Positions 57,238 through 64,000 of a stretch of DNA of 64,000 bases are shown here, piece after piece. The position numbers and the translations under genes were made by a program. The DNA comes from Mycobacterium sp. EPa45 (GTDB lineage: Bacteria > Actinomycetota > Actinomycetes > Mycobacteriales > Mycobacteriaceae): positions 1,302,001-1,366,000 of the forward strand of contig NZ_CP011773.1 in the NCBI RefSeq assembly GCF_001021385.1, read 5' to 3'. How positions within the stretch are numbered: the first letter of the stretch is position 1; each line of letters begins with the position of its first letter. The notes below the pieces were generated by a model. The model did not search any database. It had not been told where the DNA came from and was given only the letters and a program-made list of their open reading frames with translations.

Positions 57238-58449
57238 TTGCACACCGCCACCTCGTTCGTCCTGACGCTGCTGGTCCTGGGCTACGCCGTGATGTCCGGC
57301 CTGGTCGCCCGGTGGTACGTTGCCCCGGCGTTGATCTTCGTCGGATTGGGAATGTTGTTTGGGCCCTTCGGTTTCAACCTGCTGCAGGCCGGCCCGGGCA
57401 CCGAGGGCTACACCCTCCTAGCTCAGCTCGCGCTGACCGTCATCCTGTTCAACCAGGCGGCGAAGCTGGACCCCGCCAAGGTCTTTCGGCGTGGGCATGT
57501 CACCTTTCGCCTGCTGGTGATCGGGATACCGCTGACTCTGGTGCTGGGCACGCTGACGGCGGCGGTGCTGCTGCCGGTGTTGCCGTGGTGGGAGGCGGTG
57601 TGCCTGGCGGCGATCGTGGCGCCCACCGAGGTGGCCCTCATCGAAGCGCTGATCGAGGATCGCCGGGTTCCGGAGCGGGTGCGCAACGCCCTCTCGGTGG
57701 AAAGTGGTTTCTACGACGGCTTTGCGCTCGCGGTGTTGTTGGCCGCGCTCGCGCTGGCGTCGGCGCAGACCGATGAACGCCCCCGCGACTGGACCTGGTT
57801 CGTCGTGCGCACCGAGCTGGTGTCGCTTGTCATCGGTGCAGGCGTCGGGCTGCTCGGTGCGGTGCTGATCGCGTGGTCGCGGCGGCGCGAATGGATGAAC
57901 GACACGTGGGCGCAGCTGGCCACGCTGGCCGTGGCGCTCATCTGCTTCGAGTTCGGGGAACGTGTGCACGCCAGCGGATTCGTTGCCGCGTTCACCGGAG
58001 GGCTTGCGTTCGCAGTGGTGGCGCGCCGCAGCAATACCGAAGTGTCCAACCAGGTAACCGATGCCACCGCGCAGCTGCTGGAGCTCTTGGTGTTCGCGAT
58101 GTTCGGCGCGTTCGCGGTGATCGACGCCTGGCAGCACGCCACTTGGCGAGTTGTGCTGTTCTGCGTCGTGGCCCTGTTCGGGGCGCGTCTGATCGCGGTG
58201 CTGGTGGCGTTGATCCGCACCGACCTACCCGCCTACAGTCGCGTCTTCATCGGCTGGTTCGGGCCGAGAGGGATCGGCACCGTGGTGCTCGGGCTCTTGG
58301 TGATCGAACGCGGTGAAATCCAGCATCCCGACGTCCTCACCCAGGCCGGGGTCATCGCGGTGACCCTCAGCTTGGTGGTGCACAGCCTCACCGCGCCGCT
58401 GGGGATCCGCCGCTACGGCTCAATTGGAACGGCCCCGGCTGTGCCGTAG
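57238..58449 (+). CDS. CPA-type cation:proton antiporter
   Basis: 403 residues with about twelve transmembrane helices. The region APTEVALIEALIEDRRVPERVRNALSVESGFYDGFAL aligns with the core of NhaP-like antiporters, where the ion site is usually APTD...VESGLND. Here it is E131 and Y159-D160. The ending GPRGIGTVVLGLLVIERGE is typical. Start TTG 57238 is the only one that keeps helix 1 intact; no ribosome site is seen. Probably Na+ or K+/H+ exchange. Confidence 0.85.
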   Translation: MHTATSFVLTLLVLGYAVMSGLVARWYVAPALIFVGLGMLFGPFGFNLLQAGPGTEGYTLLAQLALTVILFNQAAKLDPAKVFRRGHVTFRLLVIGIPLTLVLGTLTAAVLLPVLPWWEAVCLAAIVAPTEVALIEALIEDRRVPERVRNALSVESGFYDGFALAVLLAALALASAQTDERPRDWTWFVVRTELVSLVIGAGVGLLGAVLIAWSRRREWMNDTWAQLATLAVALICFEFGERVHASGFVAAFTGGLAFAVVARRSNTEVSNQVTDATAQLLELLVFAMFGAFAVIDAWQHATWRVVLFCVVALFGARLIAVLVALIRTDLPAYSRVFIGWFGPRGIGTVVLGLLVIERGEIQHPDVLTQAGVIAVTLSLVVHSLTAPLGIRRYGSIGTAPAVP

Positions 58450-59475
58450 CTTGCGGCCCTCCTCGATCAGGGCGTTGTCTTTGGCCTCGTTCTTCTCCAC
58501 CATCCTGGTGTCGCGGGGAGGCAGCTGCAGTTCCCGCTCGGCGGGCAGCCCGGCCTGTAGTTGGCGCCCGCGCTCCAGTTCCGCATCGAGTTCGGCGCCA
58601 AACAGCAAGGCCAGGTTGGTGATCCACAGCCACAGCAGAAACACGATGACCCCGGCGAGCGTGCCGTACGTCTTGTTGTAGCTGGAGAAGTTCGCGACAT
58701 AGACGCCGAACAGTACCGAGGCCAGGATCCACACCAGGATGGCCAGTGCGGCCCCGACGCTGATCCACCGGAAGCGGGGCTGCCGGATATTCGGCGACGC
58801 GTAGTAGAGCATCGCCACGGCGCCGACGACGAAGATCAGCATCACCGGCCAGCGCAGGATCGTCCACAGGGTGACGGCGAGGTCCCCGGCGCCGATCAGG
58901 TTGCCCAGTGACTTGGCCACCGGTCCGCTGACCGCGAGCATGAAGGTGACGGCGGCGGCCATCACCAGTCCGGCCAGGGTGAGCACCAGCTGCAACGGGC
59001 GCAGCTTCCAGATCGGCCGGCCTTCCTCGATCTCGTACATCCGGTTCATGGCACGACCGAACGCGCCGACAAACCCCGACGCCGACCACAGCGCACCGAG
59101 GATGCCGAGCACCAGCGCCACGCCCGCCGACGGGTTCTCGACCAGTTGCTGGATGGTCGGGCGCAGCGAGTCGACCGCCGAGGCGGGCAACACGTCGTCC
59201 ACGATGCCGAGGACCGCGTCGGTGGTGCGCCTGCCCTGGCCGAAGACGCCGAGCAACGACACCACGACCACCATCGCCGGGAACAGCGACAGCACCGCGT
59301 AAAAGGTGAGCGCCGCCGCGAGGTCGGTGCACTGGTCGGCGGTAAACTCCCGCGCCGTCTTGCGCAGCACGTAGAACGCCGACGGTTTGGTCAGGTCGGT
59401 CGGGGACTCGGGCTTGCGAGGGTCGTCGGGATCGACCTCGGGCGGGGCCGTCGTCGTCGACGTGTCATGGTCCAT
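58420..59475 (-). CDS. YihY/UPF0761 (virulence factor BrkB) family membrane protein
   Basis: About 351 residues with six transmembrane helices. The family pattern AAALTFYAVLSLFPAMVVVVSLLG, LWSASGFVGAFGRAMNRMYE, YYASPNIRQPRFRW and FLLWLWITNLALLFGAELDAELER is clear. Function unknown (lipid or metabolite export is discussed). Starts ATG 59475 and ATG 59499 are both inside a perfect palindrome; 59475 has the GGGTGGG run before it. The 3' end overlaps the antiporter gene by 30 bp. Confidence 0.87.
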   Translation of the reverse strand: MDHDTSTTTAPPEVDPDDPRKPESPTDLTKPSAFYVLRKTAREFTADQCTDLAAALTFYAVLSLFPAMVVVVSLLGVFGQGRRTTDAVLGIVDDVLPASAVDSLRPTIQQLVENPSAGVALVLGILGALWSASGFVGAFGRAMNRMYEIEEGRPIWKLRPLQLVLTLAGLVMAAAVTFMLAVSGPVAKSLGNLIGAGDLAVTLWTILRWPVMLIFVVGAVAMLYYASPNIRQPRFRWISVGAALAILVWILASVLFGVYVANFSSYNKTYGTLAGVIVFLLWLWITNLALLFGAELDAELERGRQLQAGLPAERELQLPPRDTRMVEKNEAKDNALIEEGRKLRHSRGRSN

Positions 59476-59500
59476 GCCCACCCGTACCCGGGTGGGCATG
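59473..59500. repeat. 28-bp palindrome covering the YihY start region
   Basis: Perfect 12-bp arms CATGCCCACCCG (59473-59484) and CGGGTGGGCATG (59489-59500) around TACC. Each arm contains one of the two in-frame ATGs (59475, 59499). As RNA it would hide both start codons; as DNA it could be an operator. Confidence 0.85.
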
Positions 59501-59564
59501 GCAGCAAACGATTTCTAGTCGCCGTCTTCATCCAAAAGCGCTCCGGGCTCGTTCGCGCAAGCGC

Positions 59565-60980
59565 TCACTCGCCGTCGCGGACCTTCGCCATGGCGAGAAC
59601 GTCGAGGCGTTTGTCGAGTTCGGCCTCCGTGAGCTTGTCGCCGATCAGGCCGCGGTCGATGACCGTCTGCCGGATCGTCTTCTTCTCCTTCAGGGCCTGC
59701 TTGGCGACCTTCGCGGCCTCCTCGTAGCCGATCGCGGAGTTCAGCGGCGTCACGATCGACGGGGAGGACTCGGCCAGCTCGCGCAGGTGCTCCTCCTTGG
59801 CGATCAGGCCGTCGATGCACTTGGTGGCGAACAACTTCGAAACGTTGGACAGCAGCGTGAACGACTCCAGCAGGTTGCGGGCCATCATCGGGATGTACAC
59901 GTTCAGCTCGAATGCCCCCGACAGTCCGCCGACGGTGATGGCGGCATCGTTGCCGATGACCTGGGCAGCCACCTGGGTGACGGCCTCGGGGATGACCGGG
60001 TTGACCTTGCCCGGCATGATCGAGCTGCCCGGCTGCAGATCCGGAAGCTGGAGCTCGCCCAGCCCGGTCAGCGGACCCGATCCCATCCACCGGATGTCGT
60101 TGGCGATCTTGGTCAGCGACGCCGCGATGGTCTTCAAGGCGCCCGACGCCTCGACCAAGCCGTCGCGGGCGGCCTGGGCCTCGAATGAGTCCTTCGCCGT
60201 TCGCAATTCGGCCAGGCCGGTCTGCTCGACGAGCACATCGACGACCTTGGCGCCGAAGCCGTCGGGAGCGTTGAGGCCGGTGCCGACCGCGGTGCCGCCG
60301 ATGGCCAGCTCACCGAGGCGAGGCAGGGTCGCCTTCACTCGTTCGATGCCGGCCTCGACCTGACGGGCGTAACCGCCGAACTCCTGGCCCAGGGTGACCG
60401 GGACCGCGTCCATCAGGTGGGTGCGACCGCTCTTCACGACGGTGCGCCACTGACGGGCCTTGCCGGCCAATGACTCGTGCAGCACTTCGAGTGCCGGAAT
60501 CAGGTGGCGCACAGCGGCTTCCGTCGCCGCGATGTGGGTCGCGGTGGGGAAGGTGTCATTGGAGCTCTGCGACATGTTGACGTCGTCGTTCGGGTGTACC
60601 GTCACGCCATTGCGCTCGCAGATCGACGCGATGACCTCGTTGGCGTTCATGTTGGAGCTGGTGCCCGAGCCGGTCTGGAACACGTCGATAGGGAACTGGT
60701 CGTCGTGCAGCCCGTCGGCGATCTCGCCGGCGGCGGCGATGATTGCATCGGCCTTCTCGGCGGAGAGCTTGCCGAGGTCCTTGTTCACCTGTGCGCACGC
60801 GGCCTTCAGCAAACCGAGCGCGCGAATCTGGGTGCGCTCGAGACCGCGGAAGGAGATCGGAAAGTTCTCGACGGCACGCTGGGTCTGGGCGCGCCACAGG
60901 GCGTCCTTCGGTACCCGGACCTCGCCCATGGTGTCGTGCTCGATGCGGTATTCGCCCTCGACCACACTGTCGGTGCTCAT
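59565..60980 (-). CDS. fumC: class II fumarate hydratase
   Basis: 471 residues of the fumarase/aspartase superfamily, TCA cycle. Signature [11 protein letters not shown] with the catalytic Ser, [10 protein letters not shown] and the [11 protein letters not shown] substrate loop are intact. No iron-sulfur motif, so class II. glpX lies 18 bp upstream on the same strand, the usual mycobacterial pair (Rv1099c-Rv1098c). Confidence 0.96.
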   Translation of the reverse strand: MSTDSVVEGEYRIEHDTMGEVRVPKDALWRAQTQRAVENFPISFRGLERTQIRALGLLKAACAQVNKDLGKLSAEKADAIIAAAGEIADGLHDDQFPIDVFQTGSGTSSNMNANEVIASICERNGVTVHPNDDVNMSQSSNDTFPTATHIAATEAAVRHLIPALEVLHESLAGKARQWRTVVKSGRTHLMDAVPVTLGQEFGGYARQVEAGIERVKATLPRLGELAIGGTAVGTGLNAPDGFGAKVVDVLVEQTGLAELRTAKDSFEAQAARDGLVEASGALKTIAASLTKIANDIRWMGSGPLTGLGELQLPDLQPGSSIMPGKVNPVIPEAVTQVAAQVIGNDAAITVGGLSGAFELNVYIPMMARNLLESFTLLSNVSKLFATKCIDGLIAKEEHLRELAESSPSIVTPLNSAIGYEEAAKVAKQALKEKKTIRQTVIDRGLIGDKLTEAELDKRLDVLAMAKVRDGE

Positions 60981-60998
60981 GTGCTCCCTTTTGTTCGG

Positions 60999-62030
60999 TT
61001 ACGGAAGTGGATATGCGGCGGTCTTGTCCCCGGTGAAATCCACCGCGGAGTACTCGTTGAGCTTCGAAAGCCGGTGGTACGCCTCGATCATCCGGACGGT
61101 GCCGGACTTGGACCGCATGACGATCGACTGCGTGGTCGCACCGCCGCCGGAGTACTGGACGCCCTTGAGCAGGTCGCCGTCGGTGACGCCGGTTGCGGAG
61201 AAGAAGACGTTCTCCCCGGAGACCAGATCTTCGGTCTGCAGCACCCGGTCCAGGTCGTAGCCGCGGTCCAGTGCCTTCTGCCGCTCATCGTCGTCGGTGG
61301 GGGCCAGCTGGGCCTGGATGGCACCGCCCATACAGCGGATGGCCGCGGCGGCGATGATGCCCTCCGGGGTGCCACCGATGCCGACGAGCAGATCGGTGCC
61401 CGAACCGGGACGGCAGGCGGCGATCGCGCCGGCCACGTCACCGTCGGAGATCAACCGGATCCGGGCGCCGGCCTCGCGGACATCGGCGATCAGCTGCGCG
61501 TGCCGGGGCCGGTCCAGGATGCAGACGGACAGATCGGCGACGCTGGACTTCTTCACCTTGGCCACGCGCTTGATGTTCTCGGCGATGGGGGCGGTGATGT
61601 CGATGACGTCGGCAGCGTCCGGGCCGACGGCGATTTTGTGCATGTAGAACACGGCGGACGGGTCGAACATCGCACCGCGCTCGGCGACCGCGAGCACCGA
61701 GATGGCGTTGGGCATGCCCTTGCTCATCAGGGTGGTGCCGTCGACCGGGTCGACCGCGAAGTCGCAGTCCGGCCCGTCGCCGTTGCCCACCTCTTCGCCG
61801 TTGTAGAGCATCGGGGCGTTGTCCTTCTCGCCCTCACCGATGACCACGACGCCGCGCATCGACACCGAGTTGACCAGCTGGCGCATGGCGTCGACGGCCG
61901 CGCCGTCACCACCTTCTTTGTCGCCTCGGCCGACCCATCGGCCGGCGGCCATCGCACCTGCTTCGGTGACCCGAACCAGTTCGAGGGCGAGGTTGCGGTC
62001 GGGCGCTTCACGGCGGCGGGCGTCTGGCAT
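60999..62030 (-). CDS. glpX: class II fructose-1,6-bisphosphatase
   Basis: 343 residues of the GlpX family, the only FBPase of mycobacteria and essential for gluconeogenesis. Metal-site motifs GEGEKDNAP and [15 protein letters not shown], plus [22 protein letters not shown], are intact. ATG 62030; fumC follows 18 bp downstream, likely an operon. Confidence 0.96.
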   Translation of the reverse strand: MPDARRREAPDRNLALELVRVTEAGAMAAGRWVGRGDKEGGDGAAVDAMRQLVNSVSMRGVVVIGEGEKDNAPMLYNGEEVGNGDGPDCDFAVDPVDGTTLMSKGMPNAISVLAVAERGAMFDPSAVFYMHKIAVGPDAADVIDITAPIAENIKRVAKVKKSSVADLSVCILDRPRHAQLIADVREAGARIRLISDGDVAGAIAACRPGSGTDLLVGIGGTPEGIIAAAAIRCMGGAIQAQLAPTDDDERQKALDRGYDLDRVLQTEDLVSGENVFFSATGVTDGDLLKGVQYSGGGATTQSIVMRSKSGTVRMIEAYHRLSKLNEYSAVDFTGDKTAAYPLP

Positions 62031-62085
62031 GGCTGAGATTGTCCCAGAAGCCGGTCAGCGGTCCAGACCTGGGATACTGGCGGGC

Positions 62086-62727
62086 GTGAGCACCCCGTCC
62101 GAGACCGGCATACCGCCCAGGGAACCCAAGCCCCGGCTGCTCCAGGACGGTCGCGACATGTTCTGGTCACTGGCCCCGCTGATCGTGGCCTGCATCGCGC
62201 TCGCCGGGCTGGTGGGGATGTGCTCGGCCCGGCCCAACAGCCCCCGCGACGGAGTGCCACCCCCCTTTGACGCGGTCGCCGCCCTGCAGGCCGACGCCGA
62301 GGCGCTGCCCATCCCGATTCGGTTGCCGCAGGTCCCCAGCGGGTGGCAGGCCAATTCCGGCAGCCGGGGCGGGATCGATGCCGGGCGCACCGACGCCAAC
62401 GGGCAGCGCCAGCGCGCCGTCACCGCGACCGTCGGCTACCTGGCCGCGTCCAAGCTGTACGTGAGCCTCACCCAGAGCAACGCCGACGAGCAGCCGCTGG
62501 TCGACTCGATCCACCGGTCGATGTATCCCACCGGTGCCCAAGACGTCGACGGCGTGAAGTGGATCGTCTACGAGGGCGGCGAGGACACCGAACCGGTGTG
62601 GACCACCCGTCTGGACAGCCAGGCAGGCCCTGCTCAAGTGGCCATCACGGGTGCCGGAAGCACCGCCGACTTCCGTACGCTGGCGCTTGCCACACAGACG
62701 CAGAAGCCCCTGCCGCCTGGCCGTTAG
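62086..62727 (+). CDS. DUF4245 membrane protein (Rv1100-like)
   Basis: 213 residues: short cytoplasmic N-terminus, one membrane helix (LAPLIVACIALAGLVGM), and an extracytoplasmic DUF4245 domain (about 60-213). No function known. GTG 62086 lies 7 nt after GATACT (62073-62078), a -10-like hexamer, so leaderless translation is possible. A long open frame upstream through glpX is a shadow. The next gene starts 9 bp downstream. Confidence 0.88.
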   Translation: MSTPSETGIPPREPKPRLLQDGRDMFWSLAPLIVACIALAGLVGMCSARPNSPRDGVPPPFDAVAALQADAEALPIPIRLPQVPSGWQANSGSRGGIDAGRTDANGQRQRAVTATVGYLAASKLYVSLTQSNADEQPLVDSIHRSMYPTGAQDVDGVKWIVYEGGEDTEPVWTTRLDSQAGPAQVAITGAGSTADFRTLALATQTQKPLPPGR

Positions 62728-62736
62728 GAGACGTCG

Positions 62737-63534
62737 ATGCCCGGACCTGAAGCCGACCTGACCGGATGGACCGAGGCGCCGTTCACGGCGGCCGGGATCA
62801 CCCATGATGTCTACCGCAAGGGCAACGGCCCGGGCGTGGTGCTGATTCCGGAGATCCCGGGCATCCACCCCGGCGGACTGGCGTTGGGAAACTATCTGGT
62901 GGACAACGGCTTCAGCGTCGCGATGCCGTCTTTGTACGGCACACCGGGGGCGCCGGCGATGAAACCGTCGATGCTGCCGGTCCTGGCGCGCGCCTGTGTG
63001 GCGCGGGAGTTCGCCGCGTTCGCGACGAACAAGGATCGGCCCGTGTCGCACTACCTGCGGGCGTTGGCACGCGATGTGAAAGAGAAGACCGGTAGCAAGG
63101 GCGTCGGTGTGATCGGCCAGTGCTTCTCCGGCGGCTTCGCTCTCGCGGCCGCTGTCGATGACAGTGTGCTGGCCTCGGTGCTGAGCCAGCCGTCGGTGCC
63201 GATCGCGCTGACGCCCAGGCACAAGCGCGACCCCGGAATGAGTGAGGGGGAGCTGAAGGTCATCGAGAAGCGGGCGGCCGAGGAGGGCCTGTGCGCGTTG
63301 GGCCTGCGGTTCAGCGAGGATCCGATGGCGCCCGCCGAGCGGTTCAAGACGCTCAAGGACCGGCTCGGTGACGCGTTCGAGGTCATCGAGATCGACTCGT
63401 CGCGGGGTAACGCCGGGGGTTTCAACCGGATCGCCCACTCGGTGCTGGCTCTGGAGGTGCGCGAGCAGGACGGGCATCCGGCCTACGAGGCGCGCAAGCG
63501 GGTGGTTCAGTTCCTGAAAGAGCGGCTCACGTAG
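62737..63534 (+). CDS. dienelactone hydrolase family protein, second copy
   Basis: 265 residues. Nucleophile Cys129 in GQCFSGG, the strand [12 protein letters not shown], and late Asp/His in RFSEDPMAP and RIAHSVLAL form a DLH-like triad, though spacing differs from the copy at 3560-4315 and the lid region is longer. AGGAG precedes ATG 62737. Probably co-transcribed with the DUF4245 gene. Substrate unknown. Confidence 0.87.
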   Translation: MPGPEADLTGWTEAPFTAAGITHDVYRKGNGPGVVLIPEIPGIHPGGLALGNYLVDNGFSVAMPSLYGTPGAPAMKPSMLPVLARACVAREFAAFATNKDRPVSHYLRALARDVKEKTGSKGVGVIGQCFSGGFALAAAVDDSVLASVLSQPSVPIALTPRHKRDPGMSEGELKVIEKRAAEEGLCALGLRFSEDPMAPAERFKTLKDRLGDAFEVIEIDSSRGNAGGFNRIAHSVLALEVREQDGHPAYEARKRVVQFLKERLT

Positions 63535-64000
63535 CGACGGCGAACAGCCGCCACTCCCCGGGCACGCCCTTGAGGACGTGAGCGCCGCGCTCGTCGAACT
63601 TCAGGCCTGACCCGATCACCAGGTCCCGCAGCGTGCTGGACACCAATACATCGTCAGGGCCGGCCAGTGCGCTCACGCGTGCGCCGATGTGGACGCCGAT
63701 GCCGCCGATGTCCTCGCCGCGGACCTCACATTCGCCGGTGTGCAATCCGGCCCGGACCTCGATGCCGAGGGTATGCACGGCATCGCGAATTGCCATGGCG
63801 CAGCGGATCGCTCGCTGCGGGCCGTCGAACATCGCGAGGAATCCGTCGCCCGAGGTGTTGACCTCGCGGCCGCGGAAACGGGTGAGCTGTGCGCGCACGA
63901 TCGCATCGTGCGCATCGAGCAAGGCATGCCAGTCCCGGTCACCCATGTCGGCGGCTCGCCGCGTGGAGTCCACGATGTCGGTGAACAGCACGGTGGCAAG
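63527..64000 (-). CDS. class III adenylate/guanylate cyclase domain, partial
   Basis: The C-terminal cyclase domain of a protein whose N-terminal part lies beyond the right edge. Visible are [17 protein letters not shown] (first metal Asp), [24 protein letters not shown] (second metal Asp), [28 protein letters not shown] and the closing [13 protein letters not shown]. The position usually occupied by the substrate-purine Lys (before the TxGDG) is Asn. In mycobacteria this sequence type is often joined to an alpha/beta hydrolase or HAMP domain. It overlaps the DLH gene end by 8 bp. Confidence 0.88.
   Translation of the reverse strand, partial: LATVLFTDIVDSTRRAADMGDRDWHALLDAHDAIVRAQLTRFRGREVNTSGDGFLAMFDGPQRAIRCAMAIRDAVHTLGIEVRAGLHTGECEVRGEDIGGIGVHIGARVSALAGPDDVLVSSTLRDLVIGSGLKFDERGAHVLKGVPGEWRLFAVAT

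Overview
The window is a high-GC stretch of actinobacterial chromosome, almost certainly from a fast-growing mycobacterium (Mycolicibacterium type). The evidence is the gene content: mycothiol S-conjugate amidase, a PE-PPE-domain esterase, a DDN-type F420 protein, LpqV-like lipoprotein, DesA2, and a gene order that, from about 16.7 kb to 62.7 kb, follows what I remember of M. tuberculosis Rv1058-Rv1100 (fadD14, Rv1059, patatins Rv1062/Rv1063c, lpqV, Rv1065-66, Rv1069c, echA8, echA9, Rv1072, fadA3, Rv1075c, lipU, cbs, pra, metB, greA, mca, Rv1083-86, coaA, glyA, desA2, phoH2, Rv1096, fum, glpX, Rv1100). Those Rv correspondences are from memory, not from a search. No rRNA, tRNA, CRISPR array, transposase or integrase was seen.

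Layout. 0-16.7 kb looks lineage-specific: a CobW-type GTPase (cut by the left edge), a secreted GH2 glycosidase, small secreted proteins, a dienelactone-hydrolase-like protein, DUF427 and GAF-GGDEF proteins, an ohrR-ohr peroxide operon with a visible operator, a polar amino-acid ABC transporter whose binding protein and permease are fused, a TetR/DUF2236-oxygenase pair around a perfect 16-bp operator, then a beta-propeller protein behind a 490-bp leader holding a striking AT-rich palindrome. 16.7-35 kb is lipid metabolism: acyl-CoA synthetase, thiolases, enoyl-CoA hydratases, patatins, esterases, with TetR regulators. A cysteine dioxygenase-rhodanese pair, preceded by a short Cys-Cys reading frame, and a DUF559 nuclease-like gene bracketed by REP-like inverted repeats sit inside it. 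36-44 kb is sulfur/thiol metabolism: cbs, metB and mca, with two RDD membrane proteins, GreA and a GPP34 protein. 43-51 kb holds a thioredoxin-like DUF255 protein, a ketosteroid-isomerase-like protein, a PAQR/hemolysin III protein, Z-prenyl diphosphate synthase and several uncharacterised membrane proteins. 51-64 kb has coaA, a DUF885 peptidase, a long-form glyA, desA2, phoH2 with a small upstream ORF (PhoAT candidate), a polysaccharide deacetylase, a CPA-type antiporter, a YihY protein, fumC-glpX, DUF4245, a second DLH protein and a class III nucleotide cyclase cut by the right edge.

How the genes work together. Cbs and MetB handle cystathionine; cysteine dioxygenase and rhodanese dispose of or relay cysteine sulfur; Mca recycles mycothiol conjugates; Ohr/OhrR removes organic peroxides. 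FadD, EchA8, EchA9, FadA3 and the SCP2-type thiolase can activate and degrade acyl chains released by the lipases/patatins. FumC and GlpX serve the TCA cycle and gluconeogenesis.

The most unusual things are the repeat family around the DUF559 gene (31.9-32.9 kb), the Cys-Cys leader ORF before cysteine dioxygenase (26.17 kb), the AT-rich palindrome (12.8 kb), three helically phased 9-bp repeats (48.9 kb), a 28-bp palindrome that covers two alternative start codons (59.47 kb), and the many -10 boxes lying 6-8 nt before a start codon, which suggests frequent leaderless transcription.
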